Positions 1-9,069 of a stretch of DNA of 38,910 bases are shown one piece after another (position 1 is the first letter of the stretch; each line of letters starts with the position of its first letter). Below the pieces are notes generated by a model. It did not search any database. It had not been told where the DNA came from and saw nothing but the letters and a program-made list of their open reading frames with translations. The stretch comes from an uncultured Colwellia sp. (lineage in GTDB: Bacteria; Pseudomonadota; Gammaproteobacteria; Enterobacterales; Alteromonadaceae). Position numbers and translations under genes: made by a program. The DNA lies in contig CAJXWZ010000045.1 of assembly GCA_913062815.1 (NCBI GenBank), positions 1-38,910 of the forward strand, in the 5' to 3' direction.

Positions 1-42
1 GTGTTCGTTTAATCGGTGTATTGTGTGACTTGGTCATAATAA

Positions 43-71
43 GTCCTAAATGTGTAAACACATTTCAGGAC
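43..71. other. Inverted repeat (hairpin) near the left edge
   Basis: The arms 43-54 and 59-71 pair over 12 bp with one bulged C at 66, around a TAAA loop. No U-run follows on either side, so it is not a classic terminator. It lies beyond the pckA terminator and may belong to a gene outside the window. A frame open from base 3 to a TAA at 84-86 crosses it, but 27 codons is too short to call a gene end. Confidence 0.4.
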
Positions 72-84
72 GAGACAGAGACAT

Positions 85-120
85 AAAAAAAGCCTGTTAG
101 TTTTCGCTAACAGGCTTTTT
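85..120. terminator. Bidirectional intrinsic terminator of pckA
   Basis: A perfect 9-bp stem (GCCTGTTAG at 92-100 with CTAACAGGC at 107-115) encloses a 6-base loop. It is flanked by seven A's at 85-91 and five T's at 116-120, so it can end transcription in both directions. It begins about 20 bases past the pckA stop codon. Confidence 0.9.
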
Positions 121-138
121 ATTTGAATCTGTCTTGAG

Positions 139-1749
139 TTACAACTGTGGTCCAGCAGCAACTAGCGTTTTACCGTTATCGGTATCAGTAAATTTATCAA
201 AGTTGTTGACAAAACGATTTGCTAAATCTACCGCTTTGTTATGCCATTCATTGGCATCTTGATAAGTATTTCTAGGGTCAAGAATATCACCTTCAACACC
301 ATCAATAACTTTTGGTACCGCTAAGTTAAACATTGGTACTACCGTAGTTTCTGCATCATCAATTGAGCCATCTAAAATCGCATCGATAATTGCGCGTGTT
401 GCTTTGATAGAAATACGCTTACCCGTACCATTCCAACCAGTGTTAACTAAGTATGCTTCAGCGCCTGCATCAGTCATGCGTTTACGTAAAACTTCAGCAT
501 ATTGAGTTGGGTGCAAACTTAAAAATGCTGCACCAAAACAACTAGAGAAAGTAGGTGTTGGCTCAGTGATACCTCGTTCAGTACCCGCTAATTTAGCAGT
601 AAATCCTGACAAGAAATAATACTCTGTTTGCGCTGGCGTTAGTTTAGCAACCGGTGGTAATACACCAAATGCATCAGCAGTTAAGAAAATAACTTTTTTC
701 GCATGGCCAGCACGAGAAATTGGTTTCACAATATTGTCAATGTGATGGATAGGGTAAGAAACACGGGTGTTCTCAGTGCGTGAGTTATCATCAAAATCAA
801 TAGTACCATCATCAGCAACGGTAACATTCTCTAATAAAGCATCACGACGAATAGCATTATAAATATCAGGTTCATTTTCTTTACTCAACTTGATGGTTTT
901 AGCGTAACAACCACCTTCAAAGTTAAATACACCGTTATCATCCCAACCATGCTCATCATCACCAATTAATTCACGTTTAGGATCCGTTGAAAGGGTGGTT
1001 TTGCCCGTACCAGATAAACCGAAGAAAACGGCAACATCACCTGTTTTACCAACGTTGGCACTACAGTGCATTGATGCTATACCCTTAAGTGGTAATAGGT
1101 AGTTCATCATTGAGAACATACCCTTTTTCATTTCACCGCCGTACCATGTACCGCCAATCAACTGGATTTTCTCAGTTAAGTTAAAAGCAACGAAATTTTC
1201 AGAGTTGAGTCCTTGCTCTTTCCAGTTAGGATTAGTGGTTTTAGCACCATTCATCACCACAAAGTCAGGCTGGTAAGTTTTCAATTCTTCATCGCTTGGG
1301 CGAATGAACATGTTTTTAACAAAGTGTGCTTGCCATGCTACTTCTGTAATAAAGCGTACTTTTAAGCGCGTGTCATCATTGGCACCACAATAGGTATCAA
1401 CAACAAATAAACGTTTGCCTGAAAGTTGTGTAGTGACTAGGCCTTTTAATTCAGACCAAGTCTCTGTGCTCATTGCTTTGTTATCATTTTTACCTTGATC
1501 AGACCACCATACCGTATCGCGAGTAACATCATCACGTACAATATATTTATCTTTAGGGGAACGACCAGTAAAAATACCAGTATCTACATTGACTGCGCCA
1601 AGCTCCGTGACTACGCCTTTATCAAAGCCTTCTAGGCCTACTTTTGTTTCTTCACTAAAAAGCAACTCATAAGATGGATTGTAAACAATTTCTGCAACAT
1701 CATTAATGCCGTATTGAGACAAGTCAATTGAGTTTTCTTGGGCGGTCAT
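139..1749 (-). CDS. pckA: Phosphoenolpyruvate carboxykinase (ATP)
   Basis: PckA converts oxaloacetate and ATP to phosphoenolpyruvate, ADP and CO2 in the cytoplasm, the first committed step of gluconeogenesis. The protein is 536 aa, against about 540 aa in E. coli. The kinase P-loop GLSGTGKTTLS is at residues 244-254 and the metal-binding IGDDEHGW follows at 262-269. The reading frame stays open upstream to 1896, but the ATG at 1749 has a good ribosome binding site (TAGGAG) and the family N-terminus (MTAQENSIDLSQYGI), while the extra 49 residues do not look like PckA. Downstream is a strong terminator. Upstream is hslO on the same strand across a 353-bp gap rich in hairpins, so pckA probably has its own promoter. 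The same pckA-hslO-hslR order is known in enterobacteria and vibrios. Confidence 0.97.
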   Translation of the reverse strand: MTAQENSIDLSQYGINDVAEIVYNPSYELLFSEETKVGLEGFDKGVVTELGAVNVDTGIFTGRSPKDKYIVRDDVTRDTVWWSDQGKNDNKAMSTETWSELKGLVTTQLSGKRLFVVDTYCGANDDTRLKVRFITEVAWQAHFVKNMFIRPSDEELKTYQPDFVVMNGAKTTNPNWKEQGLNSENFVAFNLTEKIQLIGGTWYGGEMKKGMFSMMNYLLPLKGIASMHCSANVGKTGDVAVFFGLSGTGKTTLSTDPKRELIGDDEHGWDDNGVFNFEGGCYAKTIKLSKENEPDIYNAIRRDALLENVTVADDGTIDFDDNSRTENTRVSYPIHHIDNIVKPISRAGHAKKVIFLTADAFGVLPPVAKLTPAQTEYYFLSGFTAKLAGTERGITEPTPTFSSCFGAAFLSLHPTQYAEVLRKRMTDAGAEAYLVNTGWNGTGKRISIKATRAIIDAILDGSIDDAETTVVPMFNLAVPKVIDGVEGDILDPRNTYQDANEWHNKAVDLANRFVNNFDKFTDTDNGKTLVAAGPQL

Positions 1750-2102
1750 AGCAAATTCACTCCTAAGTATGACGAATTTTAAGTTGTGGTTAAGGTTGAG
1801 CTTATACGAAAATCTACCTTTACTTCTTATGATGAAATATAGGCTAAAAGTTTTCATAGTGTTAATAATTCGACATTCTATTGGATCAACGCTCAAAACG
1901 AAAGCAAAAAATAACCTAAGATGAAAGTTTTCAGTATAAGCGACAGAAATATTGGAAATAACTTAGGAAAGGTTTGTTGGTAATTTTACAACAATAACGG
2001 CAATAAGGCCTAGGGAGGAGTAGGCCTGTTATGCTCTTTTTGGTAATAAATACACAAAAGAGCATAATAAAGCGTGATACCAAGCAAAATGAAACTTAGC
2101 AA
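1750..2102. other. hslO-pckA intergenic region with three consecutive hairpins
   Basis: This 353-bp gap should hold the hslO terminator and the pckA promoter, both for minus-strand transcription. Three inverted repeats lie side by side. At 1974-1994, TTGTTG/CAACAA arms extend through TAA/TTA with one bulged G. At 2006-2027, AGGCCTA pairs with TAGGCCT around 8 bases. At 2029-2067, TTATGCTCTTTT pairs perfectly with AAAAGAGCATAA around 15 bases. None has a proper U-tract in the minus direction. They may be hslO 3' structures, regulator sites or part of a pckA leader. I could not place a convincing promoter. Confidence 0.5.
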
Positions 2103-2999
2103 CTAATGGCTATCTTTCGAAATGAAACTTTTTAATTGTTCAGCAAAAAAATCATAGGTTGTTTGGCAGTTATCACAAGTCATAGAAATTTTTCCTTGTT
2201 CAGCTAATATAGCTTCAATTTCACTGGGCTCTATTTGTGAAATCGCTGCTAAGCATTTATTGCTAGAGCAACCACATTGATAACTGACTTTTTGTGGTTC
2301 GAATAGGCTGACCTTTTCTTGATGATATAAACGATACAGTAAGGCTTCAGCTTTTAACGAAAAAATTTCCTCTGCTTTTATGGTATTGGTCAGCTGCGAT
2401 AAGTGCTCGAAATCACTTTGCTGCTGTGCTTTATTTGTGTCACTGCCATCGCCATCAGGAAGCAATTGTACTAAACTGCCTGCAACTTGTTGTTTTTCAT
2501 CGTCACTAAATAGCCAAACTTGGGTAGGTATTTGAGCTGAGACCTCAAAGTATTGAGCGAAGCATTGCGCAAGCGTTGGCTGATCTAGGGCAACAACACC
2601 TTGATAAGCCTCGCCTTTATTTGGTTTTATGGTGATGATCATATTGCCATTGCCAATAAGGCTTGGTAACGTCACAGCTGCTTGCGCCGCTTTTTCATCA
2701 ACCACCTTCGCAACACCGCGCATTATTTGATTGTTATCACCGTTTACAGACATATAACCCACAGGGCCGTCACCTTGAAGTTGCACGGTTATGTCACCTT
2801 CAAATTTTAACGTGGCAGTCAACAAACACGTTGCCGCTAACAATTCACCTAGCAATAAACGTACGCCAATAGGATAGGCATGATTCTCAATTATGCTTTG
2901 GTAACTACAACTTAACTGGACTAGTTCTCCACGCACATGCATATCATCAAAAAGATAACGGTTTAATTCATCGACCTTAGTCATGTCTGGTTGCGACAT
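2103..2999 (-). CDS. hslO: Hsp33 redox-regulated chaperone
   Basis: Hsp33 is a cytoplasmic holdase that is switched on when oxidative stress oxidises its zinc-binding cysteines. The protein is 298 aa (E. coli about 292). The C-terminal zinc site is complete, with Cys242-x-Cys244 and, 30 residues later, Cys275-x-x-Cys278. The N-terminal substrate-binding domain is recognisable (LNRYLFDDMHVRGELVQL). The frame is open to 3074, but the ATG at 2999 matches the family N-terminus and is preceded by AGGG, so the extra 25 residues are rejected. The 109-bp gap to the divergent gene at 3109 must hold the promoters of both. Confidence 0.96.
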   Translation of the reverse strand: MSQPDMTKVDELNRYLFDDMHVRGELVQLSCSYQSIIENHAYPIGVRLLLGELLAATCLLTATLKFEGDITVQLQGDGPVGYMSVNGDNNQIMRGVAKVVDEKAAQAAVTLPSLIGNGNMIITIKPNKGEAYQGVVALDQPTLAQCFAQYFEVSAQIPTQVWLFSDDEKQQVAGSLVQLLPDGDGSDTNKAQQQSDFEHLSQLTNTIKAEEIFSLKAEALLYRLYHQEKVSLFEPQKVSYQCGCSSNKCLAAISQIEPSEIEAILAEQGKISMTCDNCQTTYDFFAEQLKSFISKDSH

Positions 3000-3108
3000 A
3001 TAATTGGACCCTATGTTTTGCCATATAATGGCTATACCTAAAATTAATATCTGGCTATTATAGTTGTTACACAATTGAGCGGCAATTATTTATCTTTGGA
3101 GAATTAAT

Positions 3109-3621
3109 GTGAAAGCACTTATTATGTTGTTGGTATTATTACCTTCATCACTTGTCGCGCAGGTAATTAACAGCGCAGATAATGGCTTTACTATTGAGAT
3201 AGAAAAGCATGTGGCAGTAGATCATAAAGCTGCATACGCGCAATTTATTAAAATAAATGAGTGGTGGATTGCAGACCACACTTGGTTTGGGCGTGCAGAA
3301 AATTTAAATATTGATGAAAAAGTGGGTGGTTGCTTTTGTGAAATAGCAGGTGATAAACAAGCGCTACATTTGACAGTCTCTTTCGTGACTCCAAATCGTG
3401 AAGTAAGGATGATTGGCGGGCTCGGACCACTACAAATGATGGGTGTAAACGGTGGCATGAGTTGGAAGTTTGAACAGTTAAAAGATGGCACAACAAAAAT
3501 CATCCATCGTTACCAAGTGTCAGGTTACGCAAAAGGGGGTCTCGGAAAACTAGCGACGATTGTTGATAGTGTACAATCAGCACAAGTAGAGGCATTAGCT
3601 GCCAAACTCTCTAGCCACTAA
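3109..3621 (+). CDS. Predicted secreted SRPBCC-family protein
   Basis: This 170-aa protein begins with a hydrophobic signal peptide (MKALIMLLVLLPSSLVAQ, probable cleavage near residue 17), so it is likely periplasmic. The rest resembles the SRPBCC/START-like helix-grip fold used for small hydrophobic ligands: FTIEIEKHVAVDHKAAYAQF, then W-rich and G-rich strands, and a long C-terminal helix. The function is unknown and I see no catalytic motif. The start is GTG at 3109, with GGAG 7 bases upstream. An ATG two bases earlier runs straight into TGA and cannot be used. It is divergent from hslO and ends 13 bp from the convergent hslR. The family call rests on overall pattern only. Confidence 0.75.
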   Translation: MKALIMLLVLLPSSLVAQVINSADNGFTIEIEKHVAVDHKAAYAQFIKINEWWIADHTWFGRAENLNIDEKVGGCFCEIAGDKQALHLTVSFVTPNREVRMIGGLGPLQMMGVNGGMSWKFEQLKDGTTKIIHRYQVSGYAKGGLGKLATIVDSVQSAQVEALAAKLSSH

Positions 3622-3634
3622 GCTGATACAAGTA

Positions 3635-4063
3635 TTACATACGTTCTTTAAACTCACGCAGTTTTCTGCGTTGTTTTTTATCGGGTTTACTGTCGCTCGC
3701 TGGGCTAAGCAAAACACCTTGTTTTCTCGCTAGGCTATTTTTTTCTCTTATTTTTATACTCTCAATATTTTCTTGATATAAGGTTTGGGCAAAATCAGCA
3801 TCACGACGTTTGTCGGCTAATGCCACAACCGTAACTTCTTTTTCATCGAACCCTTGACGTATTTTAATGGTATCCCCAAGAGTTACGCCTTTGCCTGACT
3901 TAGTCCGCTGGCCGTTGTAGAATACTTTACCGCCATCAATCATTTGCTTGGCTATTGCTCGGGTTTTATAAAACCGAGCGGCCCATAACCACTTATCCAA
4001 ACGCACTGAAGTTAGCTCGTCGTTTGGCTTAGAAGTTGAACTATTTTTATTTACTGTTGCCAT
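3635..4063 (-). CDS. hslR: Hsp15 ribosome-associated heat shock protein
   Basis: Hsp15 is an RNA-binding protein that in E. coli recognises 50S subunits carrying an aborted nascent chain. The 142-aa protein has an N-terminal S4 RNA-binding domain (VRLDKWLWAARFYKTRAIAK followed by GGKVFYNGQR) at about residues 19-85, and a basic C-terminal tail rich in Lys and Arg, both typical of HslR. The N-terminal 18 residues are Ser/Thr/Asn-rich and slightly longer than in E. coli (133 aa). It converges on the SRPBCC gene. Upstream is a 249-bp gap shared with the divergent gsp operon, in which I see no clear regulatory motif. Confidence 0.95.
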   Translation of the reverse strand: MATVNKNSSTSKPNDELTSVRLDKWLWAARFYKTRAIAKQMIDGGKVFYNGQRTKSGKGVTLGDTIKIRQGFDEKEVTVVALADKRRDADFAQTLYQENIESIKIREKNSLARKQGVLLSPASDSKPDKKQRRKLREFKERM

Positions 4064-4312
4064 AAAGGTGATATTAAGTATGTGTGTATTGAAAAAATAG
4101 AAGCTGTTTAAGTGCTAGAAAATAGCATATCAAAGTAAAAACTTCGTGTTCTTTTGTAAATATTAGTTAAAAAGTGAGGACATCGCTTGTTGCTTGGCTA
4201 ATGGTCAAGTATTATCGAGAACTTGCTTTGCAAAATTAACACATATTTTACATTGGTAATAAAGCGTTAGCTGGCTATCAATAGTAGAAAATAAAAAAGA
4301 ATAAATAATTCA

Positions 4313-5290
4313 ATGGCATTATTAGACAACCTAACATCATTCTCAGTTATTCTGGCAAAATTACCTCAACAAAGAATTGCGCAAGCAATTAGCGGTTTGT
4401 TGCTAATTTATATTGCTTTTGTTGTCGCCAAAATAACCTGGTTAGTTGTGCCGCAACAACAATTAGCTACTGATGCTACTTATAACAAACACACGATTGC
4501 CAAAAGTAGAACAGGACAATCGTTTAATATTTCGGCAGTACAATCATTGAACTTATTCGGTCAATATAATGCCCAACAACAAGAAGTCGTTGAAGAAGTT
4601 ATTGACGCTCCAGAAACTCGTTTGAAATTAACTTTGTCGGGCTTAGTTGCCAGCGATAGCGTAGAAACCGCTGCTGCAATTATTGAATATCAAAGCAAAC
4701 AAGAAACTTACGGCATTGGTGAGATTATCAAAGGCACACGTGCCAGCCTGGAACAAGTATTAATCGATAGAGTTATCATTAAGCAATCAGGCCGTTTAGA
4801 AACGTTAATGCTGGATGGCGCAGATTTTAAACAGCCAGGGCAGAGTGTTTCGAAGAAAAAAGCGAGTCAGCAAACCAAATCTAAATCGCTTCAACAAAAA
4901 AGCCTAGTGAATAGCCCACAAGAAATCACACCGAGATTAAAGCCAAGTATTGTTGATCAACGCTCAAATAAAAATTTGAGCAAAACTGCTCAACGTTTGC
5001 GCGCTGATTTAAGCCAAGACCCTGGCAAGATAACAGACTATTTGCGTATTTCACCGGCTCGAACAAATGGTAAAATTATCGGTTATCGTTTATCACCAGG
5101 TAAAAATCCCGAATTTTTCAAGTCATCAGGTTTGAAGTCTGGTGATATCGCCGTGCAAATGAATGGGCATGATCTATTAGCTCCATCAGAAGCAATGCAA
5201 GCGATGGCAGCATTAAAAACAGAACGTGATATTTCACTATTAATTAATCGTAAAAATGACTTAATAGAGATACTGTTTAGTATTGAATAA
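4313..5290 (+). CDS. gspC: Type II secretion inner-membrane protein GspC
   Basis: GspC links the inner-membrane platform of the type II secretion system to the outer-membrane secretin. The 325-aa protein has a short cytoplasmic N-terminus, one membrane segment (about residues 25-48, LLLIYIAFVVAKITWLVV) and a periplasmic homology region (SLNLFGQYNA onward, about residues 75-165). A Gln/Lys/Ser-rich linker follows, then a C-terminal PDZ-like domain (about 240-325, ISPARTNGKIIGYRLSPG and GLKSGDIAVQMNG). It is the first gene of the gspC-N operon. The ribosome binding site is weak. Downstream, gspD begins after a 72-bp gap. Confidence 0.93.
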   Translation: MALLDNLTSFSVILAKLPQQRIAQAISGLLLIYIAFVVAKITWLVVPQQQLATDATYNKHTIAKSRTGQSFNISAVQSLNLFGQYNAQQQEVVEEVIDAPETRLKLTLSGLVASDSVETAAAIIEYQSKQETYGIGEIIKGTRASLEQVLIDRVIIKQSGRLETLMLDGADFKQPGQSVSKKKASQQTKSKSLQQKSLVNSPQEITPRLKPSIVDQRSNKNLSKTAQRLRADLSQDPGKITDYLRISPARTNGKIIGYRLSPGKNPEFFKSSGLKSGDIAVQMNGHDLLAPSEAMQAMAALKTERDISLLINRKNDLIEILFSIE

Positions 5291-5362
5291 GTAACTGAAT
5301 ACCTATTTCACATTTTTAGCATGAACTTTAAATATAATAAAGAAAGCAATAAGGAATTTTTC

Positions 5363-7507
5363 ATGAGCACACTCTTAAACGTATTTGTGGCAAAGCAAAT
5401 AAGCCGCAAGTTTAAGCAACTCAAGCAATTGAGTATGGTTTTGTTTACCGCAATTGCCTTTGGCAGTATTTTTGCGGTTGGGCAAGCCAGCGCTGCACAA
5501 TATTCACCAAATTTCAAAGGCACTGAAATTACAGAGTTTGTTAATATTGTCGGAAAAAACCTGAAAAAAACTATGATTGTTGATCCCAATGTACGCGGTA
5601 AGGTCAATGTGCGTAGCTATGATTTATTATCTGAAGAGCAATATTATCAATTTTTCTTAAACGTGCTCGAAGTATACGGGTTTGCTGCCGTAGCTATGGA
5701 TGGCAATATCATTAAAATCATCCGCAATAAGGATGCTAAAACTTCATCTATTCCTGTAGTTGGCAACAACAGTGACATCGTAGGTGATGAAATGGTCACA
5801 CGAATAGTGGAAGTGAAAAATGTTACTGTGCGCGAACTAGTGCCGTTGTTGCGCCAGTTATCTGATCAAGCTGGTGGCGGTAATGTTACTAACTATGATC
5901 CCGCAAACGTAATTATGCTTACCGGTAGTGCTGCTACAGTAAACCGCTTAGTTAAAATTATTGAGCGTGTGGATAGAGCAGGCGATCAAGATGTAGAGAT
6001 TATTAAATTGCAATATGCTTCTGCCGGTGAAATGGTGCGTATTATCGAAGCTATGAACAAGCCTTCCGGTGGTAAAGCAGGTCAACCCACTTTTCTTATT
6101 CCTAAGATTGTTGCCGATGACCGTAGCAATAGTGTCATCGTTAGCGGTGAAGTTAAAGCCCGTGAACGAGTTATTCGTTTAGTGAAACGTCTTGATAGTG
6201 AGTTAGAAACCAGCGGCAATACGCGTGTCTATTATCTAAAGTATTCAAAAGCAGAAGATTTAGTGAAAGTACTTGATGGTGTAAGTAAAACGATTGCCTC
6301 AGAAGAAAATAGCACCAAAACAAAATCGCGTGCTAAATCTACAACCGATATTAGCATTGAGGCGCATGAACCAACCAACACTTTGGTTATTACCGGTCAG
6401 CCAGATATGCTACGTTCACTAGAGTCGGTTATCCGCCAACTTGATGTGCCAAGAGCCCAAGTGCATATTGAAGCAATTATTGTCGAAGTATTTGAAACTG
6501 ACGGCGTACAACTTGGCGTGCAATGGTATAGTGAACAAGGTGGCTTTACTCAGTTTACCAATGGCCCAGCAGCGCTTTCTTCAGTTGCGGGTGCGGCAGA
6601 GAGTGCTAAAACTAAACCCGGTGACACAGTACCGGCAGTATATTCCTCTGAAACAGGTGAAAAAATTTCTGATGAATATACCCTAAATGACGTTGAGGGT
6701 GATTACACTTTATTAGCGCAGGTATTAGGTTCAGTAAGTGGCGGTATGTTTGGTATTATGAAAAATGATTGGGGCGCTATTGTACAAGCGGTCAGCTCTG
6801 ATACTAACTCGAACATATTGGCGACACCGAGTATTACCACTTTAGATAATGAAGAAGCATACTTTCTAGTAGGTCAAGAAGTCCCTATCATCACTGGTTC
6901 TACCAGTAGTAGTAACAATAGCAACCCTTTTCAAACGGTAGATCGGCAAGAAGTCGGTATTAAGCTACTGGTTACCCCGCAAATAAACGAAGGCAATAGT
7001 GTGCAACTGACCATTGAACAAGAAGTTTCTTCAGTGAGTGGCGCAACGGGAGTCGATATCTCTATCAACAAACGTGAAATTAAAACCACAGTAATGGTGG
7101 AAAGCGGCGAAACTGTTATTTTAGGTGGATTGATTGATGAAGATGTGCAAGAAAGTGTGCAAAAGGTACCTTTACTTGGTGATATTCCAATCATAGGTCA
7201 TTTATTTAAATCAACCTCGAACTCAACGCGTAAGCGTAATTTGATGGTGTTTTTAAGACCTCAAATTATTACTGATAACAAAGTCATGCACAGCATGGCG
7301 AAAGAAAAATATAACTTCATTCGCGCTGATCAATTACGCAAGCAAGAAGAGGGGTTGTCTTTAATGAGTAGTGACGTTTTACCTATTCTGCCGGAATGGA
7401 GTGATAAATTAACACTGCCTCCTTCGTTTGAAGAGTATCAAAATGGCATTGAAAAGGAGAAGCAAAGCGCTTCACCAAAAGATGCCTTACTTGAGCATAA
7501 TGAATAA
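5363..7507 (+). CDS. gspD: Type II secretion outer-membrane secretin GspD
   Basis: GspD multimerises into the outer-membrane gate through which folded exoproteins leave. The 714-aa protein has a long signal peptide ending at ASA/AQ (about residue 44), then the N0 domain (FKGTEITEFVNIVGKNL), repeated N1-N3 modules, and the C-terminal secretin domain with VPLLGDIPIIGHLF and RNLMVFLRPQII. The Ser/Asn-rich loop TGSTSSSNNSNPF lies in the secretin gate region. The ATG at 5363 is preferred over that at 5321 because AAGGA lies 7 bases before it and the earlier ATG has no binding site. The stop overlaps the gspE start by one base (TAATG). Confidence 0.96.
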   Translation: MSTLLNVFVAKQISRKFKQLKQLSMVLFTAIAFGSIFAVGQASAAQYSPNFKGTEITEFVNIVGKNLKKTMIVDPNVRGKVNVRSYDLLSEEQYYQFFLNVLEVYGFAAVAMDGNIIKIIRNKDAKTSSIPVVGNNSDIVGDEMVTRIVEVKNVTVRELVPLLRQLSDQAGGGNVTNYDPANVIMLTGSAATVNRLVKIIERVDRAGDQDVEIIKLQYASAGEMVRIIEAMNKPSGGKAGQPTFLIPKIVADDRSNSVIVSGEVKARERVIRLVKRLDSELETSGNTRVYYLKYSKAEDLVKVLDGVSKTIASEENSTKTKSRAKSTTDISIEAHEPTNTLVITGQPDMLRSLESVIRQLDVPRAQVHIEAIIVEVFETDGVQLGVQWYSEQGGFTQFTNGPAALSSVAGAAESAKTKPGDTVPAVYSSETGEKISDEYTLNDVEGDYTLLAQVLGSVSGGMFGIMKNDWGAIVQAVSSDTNSNILATPSITTLDNEEAYFLVGQEVPIITGSTSSSNNSNPFQTVDRQEVGIKLLVTPQINEGNSVQLTIEQEVSSVSGATGVDISINKREIKTTVMVESGETVILGGLIDEDVQESVQKVPLLGDIPIIGHLFKSTSNSTRKRNLMVFLRPQIITDNKVMHSMAKEKYNFIRADQLRKQEEGLSLMSSDVLPILPEWSDKLTLPPSFEEYQNGIEKEKQSASPKDALLEHNE

Positions 7508-9069
7508 TGTCTACGCAAGAAATTAACATTCAAGCAGATATTACAGCAGAGACCTTAGACAAGAATTCTGCAAAGGTGCTTGAAAATCAAGATGAGGCTG
7601 CAATTGCTTGGCGTTTACCTTTTGCCTTTGCGAAACGCTATAGTGTTTTACTCAGCAAAAATGAACAGGGCTATGTTTTACATTGTTTAGCCGATGTCAG
7701 TCTAGAGAGTATTGTGGAAGTGCGTCGTATCATCAAAGCACCTTTTAGCTTTGATGTACAAGATATTGCCTCATTTGAATTATTGCTAACCGAAGCTTAT
7801 CAACGTGACTCTTCAGAAGCGCAGCAGATGATGGAAGATATTGGCAATGAAGTCGACTTATACTCTTTAGCCGATGAAATGATAGAAAGCGAAGATTTAT
7901 TAGAAAACGAAGATGACGCCCCTATCATTAAGCTTATTAATGCCATGCTTAGTGAGGCCATTAAAGAAAGCGCCAGTGATATTCATATTGAAACGTTTGA
8001 GAATGCCTTACAAATACGCTTTCGTGTCGATGGTGTCTTACGTGAAGTATTAAAACCAAACCGAAAACTTGCTTCATTATTAGTATCGCGTATTAAAGTG
8101 ATGGCGAAACTTGATATCGCTGAAAAGCGTATTCCTCAAGATGGCAGAATTTCATTACGCATTGGTGGTAGAGCCGTTGATGTTCGTGTTTCAACCATGC
8201 CAACAGGGCATGGCGAACGAGTGGTATTACGTTTATTAGATAAAAATGCCGCACGTTTAGATCTTGAAGATTTAGGTATGACCGAGAATAATCGTCATAG
8301 CTTTAGCAAGCTAATAGATAAGCCTCATGGCATCATCTTAGTAACGGGTCCAACAGGCTCGGGTAAAAGTACCACTCTATATGCGGGTTTGACTCAAATT
8401 GATGCCAAAGAAAGGAATATTCTTACGGTGGAAGACCCTATCGAATTTGCCATTGAAGGTATTGGCCAAACGCAAGTGAACACTAAGGTTGATATGACCT
8501 TCGCTCGTGGTTTACGTGCCATCTTACGTCAAGATCCTGATGTGGTGATGGTCGGTGAAATTCGAGATCTGGAAACCGCGCAAATTGGTGTGCAAGCAAG
8601 TTTAACCGGTCACTTGGTATTGTCTACTTTACATACCAACACTGCCGCGGGTGCTATCACTCGTATGGAAGACATGGGAGTAGAGCCATTCTTACTATCA
8701 TCTAGCTTACTCGGTGTACTTGCCCAGCGTCTTGTTAGAACCCTTTGCCCGCATTGTAGAGAAAGCCATTTACCTGATGAAGAAGAGCGTGCTTTGTTGG
8801 CATTGCCAAGTGACAATCAACAAGTTATCTATCGTGCAGCAGGTTGTGGTGAATGTAATTTCAAAGGCTATCGTGGCCGGACCGGCATTCATGAATTATT
8901 AATCGTTGATGATACAGTGCGCGAGATAATCCACAATGGCCATGGCGAGCAAGCGATAGAAAAATATATTCGCCAAAATACGGCGTCTATTCGCCGCGAT
9001 GGTTTCGATAAGGTTATGACTGGACAAACAACCCTTGAAGAAGTGTTGCGAGTTACCCGAGAAGATTAA
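7507..9069 (+). CDS. gspE: Type II secretion ATPase GspE
   Basis: GspE is the cytoplasmic hexameric ATPase that powers pseudopilus assembly. The 520-aa protein has an N-terminal GspL-interacting domain, then the nucleotide-binding core: Walker A GPTGSGKST at residues 281-289, the Asp box ILTVEDPIEF, Walker B RQDPDVVMVGEIRD, and the His box LSTLHTN. A tetracysteine zinc module (CPHC, then CGEC about 35 residues later) is present, as expected for GspE rather than for shorter pilus ATPases. Both ends overlap their neighbours by one base, pointing to translational coupling with gspD and gspF. Confidence 0.97.
   Translation: MSTQEINIQADITAETLDKNSAKVLENQDEAAIAWRLPFAFAKRYSVLLSKNEQGYVLHCLADVSLESIVEVRRIIKAPFSFDVQDIASFELLLTEAYQRDSSEAQQMMEDIGNEVDLYSLADEMIESEDLLENEDDAPIIKLINAMLSEAIKESASDIHIETFENALQIRFRVDGVLREVLKPNRKLASLLVSRIKVMAKLDIAEKRIPQDGRISLRIGGRAVDVRVSTMPTGHGERVVLRLLDKNAARLDLEDLGMTENNRHSFSKLIDKPHGIILVTGPTGSGKSTTLYAGLTQIDAKERNILTVEDPIEFAIEGIGQTQVNTKVDMTFARGLRAILRQDPDVVMVGEIRDLETAQIGVQASLTGHLVLSTLHTNTAAGAITRMEDMGVEPFLLSSSLLGVLAQRLVRTLCPHCRESHLPDEEERALLALPSDNQQVIYRAAGCGECNFKGYRGRTGIHELLIVDDTVREIIHNGHGEQAIEKYIRQNTASIRRDGFDKVMTGQTTLEEVLRVTRED

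Noticed and set aside
3..86. Possible 3' end of a plus-strand gene at the window edge
   Set aside because: Only 27 codons are open before TAA, and the encoded residues look like nothing known. A stretch this long without a stop is expected by chance.
1750..1896. 49-residue N-terminal extension of PckA
   Set aside because: The ATG at 1749 has a strong ribosome binding site and gives the normal family length; the extension is unlike PckA.
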